DNA from: an uncultured Ruminococcus sp.
GTDB taxonomy: Bacteria; Bacillota; Clostridia; Oscillospirales; Acutalibacteraceae
NCBI GenBank assembly: GCA_902767285.1
Contig: CACXHC010000125.1
Coordinates: 1 to 10,214, forward strand
Reading direction: 5' to 3'
DNA length: 10,214 bases
The position numbers and the translations under genes were made by a program. Below the pieces are notes generated by a model, which was given only the letters and a program-made list of their open reading frames with translations, did not search any database and was not told the origin of the DNA. Positions 1-6,405 of the stretch are shown here, in pieces (position 1 is the first letter of the stretch; the number at the start of each line of letters is the position of its first letter).

Positions 1-30
1 CAAAAAAAGAAGAAGAAAAAATGTCAAATG

Positions 31-336
31 CTACATTTCGTCATTGTGGAAAGCATCGCTCACATTTGAAGCCGCCGCTGAACCGATATTCTTTGCTCCG
101 TCCACAATGTCCTCGCCTACTTCTCCTATGGTTGACGCTGTGTGATGAATAACACCGTCATCTTTGTTGCTGTTATAACTATTGTTTGAATTTGTTCTGC
201 CGGTGTTGTTTGATACTATGCTTTCTGTTGGAAAAAGTCTGCGGTCTTTGCCGTCATCGATTTTTCCGTCTTTTGCATCACAAGCCGACATGAATATCGC
301 TATTGCACAAGCCGTCAAAAAAAGCAATTTTTTCAT
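31..336 (-). CDS. small predicted lipoprotein, function unknown
   Basis: The 101-residue product begins with Lys-Lys, a hydrophobic stretch (residues 4-16) and a lipobox-like FMSAC, so Cys19 is the likely lipidated residue and the mature 83-residue protein would be anchored to the outer face of the membrane. The mature part is polar: an Asn/Ser/Asp-rich, probably disordered stretch (about 45-60) is followed by a Gly/Ala/Asp-rich segment (about 70-95) that could form one amphipathic helix. I do not recognise a family. The start is supported by AGGGAG about 9 nt upstream (351-345 region, minus strand). It lies downstream of the mscS gene on the same strand, separated by an inverted repeat at 361-394, and I see no convincing promoter of its own, so it may depend on read-through. 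The lipoprotein call is fairly sure; the function is open. Confidence 0.72.
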   Translation of the reverse strand: MKKLLFLTACAIAIFMSACDAKDGKIDDGKDRRLFPTESIVSNNTGRTNSNNSYNSNKDDGVIHHTASTIGEVGEDIVDGAKNIGSAAASNVSDAFHNDEM

Positions 337-350
337 ATTTTCTACACTCC

Positions 351-394
351 CTAAAATAAAATACTTGTGATATACATTTCTATATCACAAGTAT
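351..394 (-). terminator. perfect 14-bp inverted repeat with T-run behind mscS (terminator, possibly an operator)
   Basis: On the plus strand ATACTTGTGATATA (361-374) and TATATCACAAGTAT (381-394) are exact reverse complements around a 6-nt loop. Read on the minus strand, the hairpin lies about 24 nt past the mscS stop and is followed by TTTTATTTTA. This fits a rho-independent terminator, but the stem has only three G/C pairs per arm, which is weak. The TTGTGA/TCACAA arms and the short distance to the lipoprotein start (25 nt) make a protein-binding site or an attenuator a real alternative. Confidence 0.6.
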
Positions 395-417
395 TATTAC
401 CAAAAAAATTTTTATTA

Positions 418-1257
418 TTAGCTGTGAACATCAATTTGCGGAAACGGTATCTGAATATGATTTTTTTCAAACGCTTTCAATACATTTTCCTGCATATAAT
501 AATATACGTTCCAATAATCAGGAGTTTTACACCAAACTTTTACCACTATTTCGATACTGCTGTCGCCGTGCTTGCCAACTCCGAAAAATCGTTCAGGCTC
601 TCCAAGAATTTTGTCGCTGTCTGCGATAACTCCGTCAATAACCTTTTTTACTTTTTCAATATCTGTTCCGTATGCAACGCCATAATTGAGAATAACTTTT
701 CTTTTTTCTTGTGAAGAATAATTTGTTATATTTCCTGATGTGAGATTTGCATTCGGAATTATAACTTCTTTGTTATCGGTAGTCAACAAATGCGTATTTG
801 ATATATCGATTTTTGTAACACGACCCTCAAATCCGCCGATCGAAACATAATCATCGACTTTGAACGGCTTGTTTATAAGTACCATAAGACCGCTTGCAAT
901 ATTTTTGAGAGTATCCTGCAAAGCAAGTCCGACCGCAACCGTTGCTGCACCAAGTGCCGTAACAAGCGATGCTACGTTGAATCCGAGTGTACCTATAACC
1001 GCAACAACAACGACCGATTTTAATGCTATCTTTATGAATGAATGAACAAAAGTTACTACTTCAGTGCTTATTTTTGCTTTTTTCATGGCTTTTGATATGA
1101 TATTAGACACCCAACCTGCAATAGCCATTCCCAAAATGAGAATTACAATTGCTCCGACAAGGTGAGGCAAAAAATCCTTCAGCCAGTCTATCGCCATATC
1201 AAAAAAAGTTTCCGCACGTTCGCTCATTTCATCTACTGTTTGAGCCATTTCGTCCAT
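418..1257 (-). CDS. mscS: small-conductance mechanosensitive channel, MscS family
   Basis: The product is a membrane channel that opens under membrane tension and releases solutes on hypo-osmotic shock. At 279 residues it is close to the E. coli MscS length (286). Three membrane segments are visible at about residues 31-52, 70-92 and 96-127. The last is the Gly/Ala-patterned pore helix (ALGAATVAVGLALQD, then NIASGLMVLINKPF), the family signature. A beta domain (about 130-180, with GGFEGRV and IIPNANLTSGNITNYS) and an alpha/beta cytoplasmic domain follow. The ATG at 1257 is preferred over one at 1296 because GAGGTG sits 6 nt before it, the upstream ATG has no such site, and starting there would overlap the preceding gene. 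It lies 25 nt behind the MORN-repeat gene with no terminator between, so the two are probably one transcript. Confidence 0.93.
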   Translation of the reverse strand: MDEMAQTVDEMSERAETFFDMAIDWLKDFLPHLVGAIVILILGMAIAGWVSNIISKAMKKAKISTEVVTFVHSFIKIALKSVVVVAVIGTLGFNVASLVTALGAATVAVGLALQDTLKNIASGLMVLINKPFKVDDYVSIGGFEGRVTKIDISNTHLLTTDNKEVIIPNANLTSGNITNYSSQEKRKVILNYGVAYGTDIEKVKKVIDGVIADSDKILGEPERFFGVGKHGDSSIEIVVKVWCKTPDYWNVYYYMQENVLKAFEKNHIQIPFPQIDVHS

Positions 1258-1263
1258 AAAATT

Positions 1264-1269
1264 CACCTC
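1264..1269 (-). promoter_or_regulatory. ribosome binding site deciding the mscS start
   Basis: GAGGTG on the minus strand, 6 nt before the ATG at 1257, lies inside the 25-nt gap after the MORN gene. It favours the 279-residue product over a version 13 residues longer. Confidence 0.75.
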
Positions 1270-1282
1270 AATAATTATTTTT

Positions 1283-4200
1283 TTATTTTCCCACAACCGA
1301 AGATTTCAGTATGTGATATGTAACACCGCCGGCAAGAGTGATTTCGGTGGTTTTTTCGCTCGCTGTTTTGACAAAAGTTCCCTTTATTTCGTTACCGTCC
1401 CACTCGTATATGACACCCTGACCGCAGGCAACTCCACTTTCAAATGAACCTGTGTAACCGTGGTCATTATAGATAATAGATCCTCTGCCGTATGGCCTGC
1501 CCGCAACAAGAAGTCCCGTATATGAACCCGTTCCGATGTCTTTATCAAATACATAATTCGGGCCTTTGATAAATCGGCTGTATTCACTGCCTATCATCTT
1601 AGTTTTTAATGGTAGTTCAGAGAGTTTTGGCAAACGTACTTTCATGCTTTTGAATAAGCTGCCATTTTTAAAAATTCCCTCGGCGATTTTTTCGCCGTAT
1701 TGAGAAAACTGGCATCCCATGCCCTCATAAACTCCGTTTTTGACATGCCCCTCATATTTGACATTCATTCCGTCATCTGAAAATTCACGCATATAAATAC
1801 ATACGCCGTCACTGTACAGGCACTCTTTTATAACGTGTTCGTTCTTTATCTCGTTAACTCTTCCGCTGAGCGTACCCATGACAAAAAAGCCTGCAAGATA
1901 CGGCTTTCCGTCTTTGTACAAAAGACCTTCTCCGTCTTTTCTTCCGTCAGTCCAGTGACCGTTATATTCAACAGTGCCGTCTTGGAGATAGCTTATACCT
2001 ATACCACGTCTGACATTTTCCTTAAATTTTCCTTTGTATACAAGTTTGCCGTTGACGTACTCGCTGCCTATTCCGGAGCGTACTCCGTTTTTCCACTCGC
2101 CATCATAAACTTTCATTCCTTCGGAATAGCCTATGCCGTTGCCGTGATATTGTTCATTTTTAAGCTCGCCTTCATAAATAAGATTTCCGTCACGGTCGTA
2201 ACAAGTTAGTATGCCTACGGGTCTGCCGTCAACGAATTTCCCCTTGTACCAAGAACCTGTTTTTGTATCGTATTTTTTTCCTTCGCCGTTGAAACGGTTT
2301 CTCTCCCACTCGCCTTCGTACAATTTTTTGCCTCGTTTTGTCGTGAATACGGCATATCCCTCTATTTTACCCATTATGAACGATCCCGAAATTCTACAAC
2401 CGTTAGGCAGAACAAGCACTCCTTCGCCGTCAAATACGCCGTCTTTCCAACCGCCATGATAACTAACTTGTCCATCGGAAGTGTATTGTGTACCGATACC
2501 GTCACGCTTGCCGTTTTTTATACTGCCGTGATAAAGAAGATTACCCTCAAAATCAAACTGAGTACCTTTTTCGGAGAGTCTATCTTCTTCCCATTTTGCT
2601 ACAAAAATTGTTTCGTCATCGGCAGAGTATGCCATTCCAAAACCGTCAAGAGTACCGTCCTCGTATCTGGCTACATACTGAAAATTACCGTTTTCATCAA
2701 ATTTAGCACCAATACCAACAGGATAATTGTTCTCCCATCTGCCTGCATACATGGAACGATCTTTCAATCTGAAGGAAATCCCTACACCGTTACGGCGGTT
2801 TTCTGTCCACTCGCCCACATAACATATTTTTCCGGCACTGAAATAGTACGCACCGAATCCGTCACGCTTATCATTTTTATATGAGCCATAATATGCAGTC
2901 AGATTATCGTGCATTAATGTTCTGCCTATTCCGTGGCGTTCGCCTTTTTGATTGACGCTTCCATAATAATAATAAACATCGCCGTTAGCCGGAGTTATAC
3001 TTCTTACGGGATACAAAACCCCCTCAACCGCTTTTTGCGGGTCGATTTTTTCAAATGTTTTTTCGGCTGGTTTTTCGACTGCTTTTTCAACCGTTTTTTC
3101 GACTGGTTTTTCAATTGGTTTTTCAATTGGTTTTTCAATTGTTTTTTCGATAATCTCCTCAACCAATTTTTCTTGCGGAGGGAGTTGGGAATCATCGTTT
3201 CGCACTCTCAAGTAATTATACGGACGGTCTGCGGGAGCATCACCTTGACCCAAATCAAATTCACGGGTTATGTCATCGGCAAAACTGTCATCGTCATCAT
3301 CATCGCTATCATCGATATTTTCGGAAATTTTTATTAAATCGGGTTTTTCGTTTTCGCTATTTTCATTATTTTCGTTATTTTCATCATTTTCGTTTTCTTC
3401 GTCATCATAATTGCTTTCTTCTGATGACGAAATTTTTGAATCTTCACTATCATTATCCAACAAATCTTTAAACGGATTGTCGTTATTTTCTGAAGTTTCG
3501 GAAGATTTATGAATCATTACCGGTTTTTTGCCCCATTCTCTGGAGGGAGGAAGTGACTGCGGTTCTTCGTCATCATCTTTTTTAATATTGAAAACAACAT
3601 TATCTGCAAGTGCTTTTTCGGGAATTATTATAGAATCTGTTTGAGTTAGATCAACAACCCTCTTTTTTTTGCTTGCATTTGAAGATTTGTTTATTACGCT
3701 CGAATCGTCAAGCAAAGAAGGATTTCGGCAATATTTTTGCCACTGACGAGTTGTTTTATCGTCTGCAAAATAAACAATACCAATGGTACAGTACACAACA
3801 ACTTCGGGTTCTCCAAGTTTATCGACAATTTTTTGCAGAAGCTCTTTGTCTTTCACCACCTCGCACGGAAACAACACATCCGGGTGTTCATCATCTCCCC
3901 CGGCAACGAATTTCAATATAGCCGGGGCGTTTTTTTTATCCAAAAATACAAGTTCAACCTCGGGAACTTCTTGATCTTGAATATAATATTTTGTTTTTAT
4001 CCAATTGTGATACGGGCCAAAATAGATAGCTTTCAAAATTTTTCCCGAAGGATCTCTGTATTCAACTCTGTAATCATCACTTTCACGGTGGTAATAAACT
4101 TTAGAGATAACCTTGTTGTCTTGGTTTATGACTTTCCACTTGAAAGATGCATCTTCATTAAGATAATAATTATATTTGAAAATACTTCCGTCATCGCCCG

Positions 4201-4363
4201 AATCGGTAATCCTGCCTTTTTGTGTCTTGAGTCCCGACTCATAATAATTTTTTCGGATAATTGTAAGTCTGTCTGTTGTTGGATTAGCGGTATCCAATTT
4301 TTTATAAAACACGCCGTAATAATTTACGTCATTACGTTTAAAATATGTTAAGTCACCCGACAT
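1283..4363 (-). CDS. large MORN-repeat protein with acidic and xEKP linker
   Basis: The 1026-residue protein has three parts. Residues 1-225 form a probably folded Tyr/Lys/Asp-rich domain I do not recognise. Residues about 235-440 are a disordered linker with an Asp/Glu/Asn-rich stretch and nine xEKP-like tetrapeptides (405-440). From about 464 nearly to the end are some 20 MORN-like units of about 23 residues (for example LVYKGKFKENVRRGIG, VEYNGHWTDGRKDGEG); those near 840-940 are degenerate. There is no signal peptide or membrane helix, so it should be cytoplasmic. MORN repeats form elongated beta-hairpin arrays used as scaffolds, and some are reported to bind lipid. The ATG at 4363 has a consensus AAAGGAGG 7 nt upstream; an in-frame ATG at 4444 lies upstream of the predicted transcription start and is rejected. 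mscS follows 25 nt downstream, so a role near the membrane is possible but inferred. Confidence 0.9.
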   Translation of the reverse strand: MSGDLTYFKRNDVNYYGVFYKKLDTANPTTDRLTIIRKNYYESGLKTQKGRITDSGDDGSIFKYNYYLNEDASFKWKVINQDNKVISKVYYHRESDDYRVEYRDPSGKILKAIYFGPYHNWIKTKYYIQDQEVPEVELVFLDKKNAPAILKFVAGGDDEHPDVLFPCEVVKDKELLQKIVDKLGEPEVVVYCTIGIVYFADDKTTRQWQKYCRNPSLLDDSSVINKSSNASKKKRVVDLTQTDSIIIPEKALADNVVFNIKKDDDEEPQSLPPSREWGKKPVMIHKSSETSENNDNPFKDLLDNDSEDSKISSSEESNYDDEENENDENNENNENSENEKPDLIKISENIDDSDDDDDDSFADDITREFDLGQGDAPADRPYNYLRVRNDDSQLPPQEKLVEEIIEKTIEKPIEKPIEKPVEKTVEKAVEKPAEKTFEKIDPQKAVEGVLYPVRSITPANGDVYYYYGSVNQKGERHGIGRTLMHDNLTAYYGSYKNDKRDGFGAYYFSAGKICYVGEWTENRRNGVGISFRLKDRSMYAGRWENNYPVGIGAKFDENGNFQYVARYEDGTLDGFGMAYSADDETIFVAKWEEDRLSEKGTQFDFEGNLLYHGSIKNGKRDGIGTQYTSDGQVSYHGGWKDGVFDGEGVLVLPNGCRISGSFIMGKIEGYAVFTTKRGKKLYEGEWERNRFNGEGKKYDTKTGSWYKGKFVDGRPVGILTCYDRDGNLIYEGELKNEQYHGNGIGYSEGMKVYDGEWKNGVRSGIGSEYVNGKLVYKGKFKENVRRGIGISYLQDGTVEYNGHWTDGRKDGEGLLYKDGKPYLAGFFVMGTLSGRVNEIKNEHVIKECLYSDGVCIYMREFSDDGMNVKYEGHVKNGVYEGMGCQFSQYGEKIAEGIFKNGSLFKSMKVRLPKLSELPLKTKMIGSEYSRFIKGPNYVFDKDIGTGSYTGLLVAGRPYGRGSIIYNDHGYTGSFESGVACGQGVIYEWDGNEIKGTFVKTASEKTTEITLAGGVTYHILKSSVVGK
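3044..3151 (-). repeat. 12-bp tandem repeat coding nine xEKP-like tetrapeptides
   Basis: Nine consecutive in-frame 12-bp units encode IEKT, IEKP (three times), VEKT, VEKA, VEKP, AEKT and FEKI (residues 405-440 of the MORN protein). The three central IEKP units are nearly identical in DNA, while the outer ones have diverged. Alternating charge with Pro suggests an extended, flexible spacer between the N-terminal domain and the MORN array. Units of 12 bp keep the frame if copies are gained or lost. Confidence 0.85.
3283..3410 (-). repeat. low-complexity acidic coding tract
   Basis: Two simple-sequence stretches encode an Asp run (SDDDDDDS, near 3283-3312) and an Asn/Glu-rich run (DENNENNENSEN, near 3347-3405). 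On the plus strand they appear as CATCAT-like and TTTTCATTA-like iterations. They mark a disordered, strongly acidic linker in the MORN protein. Confidence 0.75.
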
Positions 4364-4370
4364 CTTTTTA

Positions 4371-4378
4371 CCTCCTTT
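4371..4378 (-). promoter_or_regulatory. consensus ribosome binding site deciding the MORN gene start
   Basis: AAAGGAGG on the minus strand, 7 nt before the ATG at 4363. This near-perfect match to the 16S rRNA tail sets the start there and not at the ATG 27 codons upstream. Confidence 0.85.
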
Positions 4379-4402
4379 AACGAATTTTAATATGTTATAT
4401 TT

Positions 4403-4431
4403 ATTATACGAAAAAGAGTTACGAAATTCAA
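4403..4431 (-). promoter_or_regulatory. sigma-A promoter for the MORN-mscS unit
   Basis: On the minus strand TTGAAT (4426-4431) and a perfect TATAAT (4403-4408) are separated by exactly 17 bp. The predicted transcript starts near 4396, leaving a leader of about 33 nt with the ribosome binding site. The promoter lies just downstream of the terminator of the preceding unit, so the two units are transcribed independently. Confidence 0.85.
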
Positions 4432-4479
4432 GTAGTTTTGTCATTTTTTTTGCGAGTTTGTAATATATATTTTTGCTCC

Positions 4480-4533
4480 AAAAAACAAAAAGACTGTGAA
4501 AAAACGAAATCTCGGATTCATTTTTTCACAGTC
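4480..4533 (-). terminator. rho-independent terminator of the typA-exonuclease-HAD-TfoX unit
   Basis: GACTGTGAAAAAA (4492-4504) pairs perfectly with its complement at 4521-4533. The stem continues with a G-U pair and a bulge toward a short loop near 4512-4514. On the minus strand the hairpin is followed directly by TTTTTGTTTTTT (4480-4491). It starts 12 nt after the TfoX-domain gene's stop codon. Confidence 0.9.
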
Positions 4534-4545
4534 ATTTCTTACTTA

Positions 4546-4860
4546 TTATTTCTTTTTCTTTGGAACAGGAAGGTCATTGTACATTGACTCTATAATTTTT
4601 TTCAAAAAAGCTCTGTCGTCAATATTATCAACAAGAATCATTTTGGAACCGCCCTTGTATGGAATTTCCATACTTGCTTGTGGCATTAATTCAATAGCAG
4701 ATTTTACAGGCTTAACAAGAAAACGGTTATCATATATCCCACCGAAAATTTTTCCTTTATAATATAAGATATATTCTCCCATCATCGCACGCCATGTCAC
4801 ATCGTCCAATTCCGAAAGTTGTTCCAATACAAAATCCAAATAGCTTTTACTCGATGCCAT
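4546..4860 (-). CDS. TfoX/Sxy N-terminal domain protein
   Basis: This 104-residue protein matches the TfoX N-terminal domain alone: an N-terminal helix, then the conserved block around WRAMMGEYILYYKGKIFGGIYDNRFLVKPV (residues 23-52), a beta-rich middle, and a helix (about 80-93) before a basic PKKKK tail. In gamma-proteobacteria full-length TfoX/Sxy acts with CRP in competence control. Stand-alone N-terminal-domain proteins are common in Firmicutes and have no settled function, so competence should not be assumed. The start ATG has AAGGCGG upstream, and this site overlaps the end of the HAD gene (15-nt gap), suggesting translational coupling. It is the last gene before the terminator at 4480-4533. 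Confidence 0.85.
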   Translation of the reverse strand: MASSKSYLDFVLEQLSELDDVTWRAMMGEYILYYKGKIFGGIYDNRFLVKPVKSAIELMPQASMEIPYKGGSKMILVDNIDDRAFLKKIIESMYNDLPVPKKKK

Positions 4861-4875
4861 TCTGCTTAACCGCCT

Positions 4876-5508
4876 TTATAAATATTCAGCCAAATCTTCG
4901 GCGGATTTTATAACGGGGATTCCGTAAGAGCGGAGAACATCTTCACCCTGATGACCTTTTGCGATAATTACGCAATCGGCACTGGCATTTTTTGCGGTTT
5001 CGTAATCATGGTACATATCGCCTATAAACAGAGTTTGCGAGGGATCATATCTGTACGCTTTCAAGACTTCGGCAGCACGTTCTATTTTGCTGCCACATTT
5101 TGGATCGTCTGCTCCCGACATAAAATCAAAATATTCGGAAAGACCGAATTTATTAAGATTTTTGATAAGACGGTTTGTTTCAAATCCCGAGATAACACCC
5201 TGACGCAAACCCATTTTACTGTATTTTTTTACAGCAGTACAGACTTCCGGAAACGCACTTGCATAAGGTGCAAGTCTGTCGTAATTTTCCATAAACCGCT
5301 TGCCGAGTTCATCAAAATCGTACACAGTAAGGTCATAGATTTTTTTGTAAAAATTTATAATTGGCATTTCACATTCACGAAGATAAAAATCAAGGGTAAT
5401 TTCGGGAATACCACATTCTCTGAGAACAACATTTTCGGCATCTACCGCAAGTTGGGCATCGTCAATTATAGTTCCGTTATAATCCCAAACTATGTAATTA
5501 TACTTCAT
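4876..5508 (-). CDS. HAD-superfamily hydrolase with DxN motif I
   Basis: The 210-residue protein has the haloacid dehalogenase fold motifs in order: motif I WDYNGT (Asp9 nucleophile, Asn11), a helical cap (about 18-80), motif II Ser107 in VISGFET, motif III Lys141 in GSKIE, and motif IV GDMYHD (Asp164, Asp168) binding Mg2+. HAD phosphatases normally carry Asp two residues after the nucleophile as general acid/base; here it is Asn, so the chemistry or rate may differ. The layout resembles phosphoglycolate phosphatase-like or beta-phosphoglucomutase-like members, but the substrate cannot be read from sequence. I chose the ATG at 5508 because it places motif I at residue 9; an extension to a TTG at 5538 has no good ribosome binding site. 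It overlaps the exonuclease gene by 11 nt. Confidence 0.88.
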   Translation of the reverse strand: MKYNYIVWDYNGTIIDDAQLAVDAENVVLRECGIPEITLDFYLRECEMPIINFYKKIYDLTVYDFDELGKRFMENYDRLAPYASAFPEVCTAVKKYSKMGLRQGVISGFETNRLIKNLNKFGLSEYFDFMSGADDPKCGSKIERAAEVLKAYRYDPSQTLFIGDMYHDYETAKNASADCVIIAKGHQGEDVLRSYGIPVIKSAEDLAEYL

Positions 5509-6370
5509 TTGACGTTTCGCCCTCGCTTTCTTCTTCAATCAAAGGAATCAATTTTTTCTTTATCGAAATGCCGTTATAATTTATTTTGAATTTAACTTTG
5601 CCTGTCATTTTTAGATTACACTGAGGACACATCAAAATATTAGTAAAACCACGGTTTCGGGCTGTCCACTCCTCCAAAGGAACAAGCGGAGTTCCGCAAG
5701 TACCGCAATTGAAATTAAATTCGCTTTTATTCACACGAGGATTATTGATGTCTGTTATGTAATAAGGCTTAAATGTAAGGCGATAATGCAAATGTTCGGC
5801 AGTTTCAAGATATTTCGGCAATTTATCGGGATAATACAAAGTTTTGAAAATTCGCATGGAGAGCATACTGTCCTGCAAAGCACGGTGAGCAACATAATCG
5901 GTGGGATTTATGCCGATAAGCTCGGCGGCGGGGGCAAGTCCCAACTGACGACCAACGTTATACACGCCCAGAACTTCGGCACAATATACCTGAAGATCAC
6001 AATATTGGCTTATGAAATCAATGCGGTCATTTTTTTCATAATAATTTGTGTTCTCCATGATGGCAAGAATATCACACGTTCCCCACGTCATAAGAATATC
6101 GTTGCCGAGAAATTTTTTGAATTTGCTCAAAACACTTGTATATGTTGCTCCACCCTTGGCGAGTTCCTCGTTGCTTATATTTGTAAGCTCCTTTACTTTT
6201 CCGGTCAGCTTTTTCGATACTTGAGGAGCAACAAGCATTGAAAATGTACCGAGTTCTTCAAAATTCTCGTTAAACTTTATTGCTCCAAACTCGATTATCT
6301 CGCTCATAAATCCCTTGGATTTTTTACTATAAGAGCTATTCCATTCAAGGTCGAGTATTACGAAATCCAT
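5498..6370 (-). CDS. DEDDh-family 3'-5' exonuclease with C-terminal zinc ribbon
   Basis: The 290-residue protein starts with the exonuclease motif I DLEWN (Asp7, Glu9). Asp100 in WGTCD gives motif II, and HRALQD (His162, Asp167) gives motif III of the DEDDh type, the fold of DnaQ, KapD and ERI-1 exonucleases that bind two metal ions. Between them is an IIEFGA(I)KF strand typical of this fold. A C-terminal extension carries CGTC (222-225) and CPQC (248-251), a likely four-Cys zinc ribbon that may grip nucleic acid, and ends in an acidic tail. Whether it acts on RNA or DNA is not visible. The start has AAAGGAGG about 11 nt upstream. It follows typA by 35 nt without a terminator and overlaps the HAD gene by 11 nt. 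Confidence 0.87.
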   Translation of the reverse strand: MDFVILDLEWNSSYSKKSKGFMSEIIEFGAIKFNENFEELGTFSMLVAPQVSKKLTGKVKELTNISNEELAKGGATYTSVLSKFKKFLGNDILMTWGTCDILAIMENTNYYEKNDRIDFISQYCDLQVYCAEVLGVYNVGRQLGLAPAAELIGINPTDYVAHRALQDSMLSMRIFKTLYYPDKLPKYLETAEHLHYRLTFKPYYITDINNPRVNKSEFNFNCGTCGTPLVPLEEWTARNRGFTNILMCPQCNLKMTGKVKFKINYNGISIKKKLIPLIEEESEGETSNEV

Positions 6371-6405
6371 TTTCGCTTGTCCTCCTTTTTTGTAAACTAA
6401 ATATA

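Noticed and set aside
361..394. TGTGA/TCACA arms considered as a CRP site
   Set aside because: The half-sites are separated by 14 bp, not the 6 bp of the CRP consensus, and the feature lies behind a gene followed by a T-run.
3044..3151. Regularly repeated sequence considered as a CRISPR-like array
   Set aside because: The units are contiguous 12-mers with no spacers and translate in frame as xEKP tetrapeptides within a gene.
3737..4351. Plus-strand open frame of 204 codons opposite the MORN gene
   Set aside because: It is hydrophobic low-complexity sequence antisense to a well-supported gene, without a ribosome binding site or recognisable domain. The MORN coding strand is clearly the real one.
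4364..4444. 27-codon N-terminal extension of the MORN protein to an ATG at 4444
   Set aside because: The TATAAT and -35 boxes (4403-4431) lie inside the extension, so its ATG is upstream of the predicted transcript start, and the consensus ribosome binding site belongs to 4363.
4546..4860. Competence regulator role for the TfoX-domain protein
   Set aside because: Only the N-terminal domain is present and no competence genes are in the window, so the known TfoX/Sxy role cannot be transferred.
5509..5538. Ten-residue Lys/Arg-rich extension of the HAD protein from a TTG at 5538
   Set aside because: No ribosome binding site precedes it, and the ATG at 5508 puts motif I at the usual distance from the start.
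4951..5589. Plus-strand open frame of 212 codons opposite the HAD and exonuclease genes
   Set aside because: It spans two convincing genes on the other strand and shows only Phe/Ile-rich shadow sequence.
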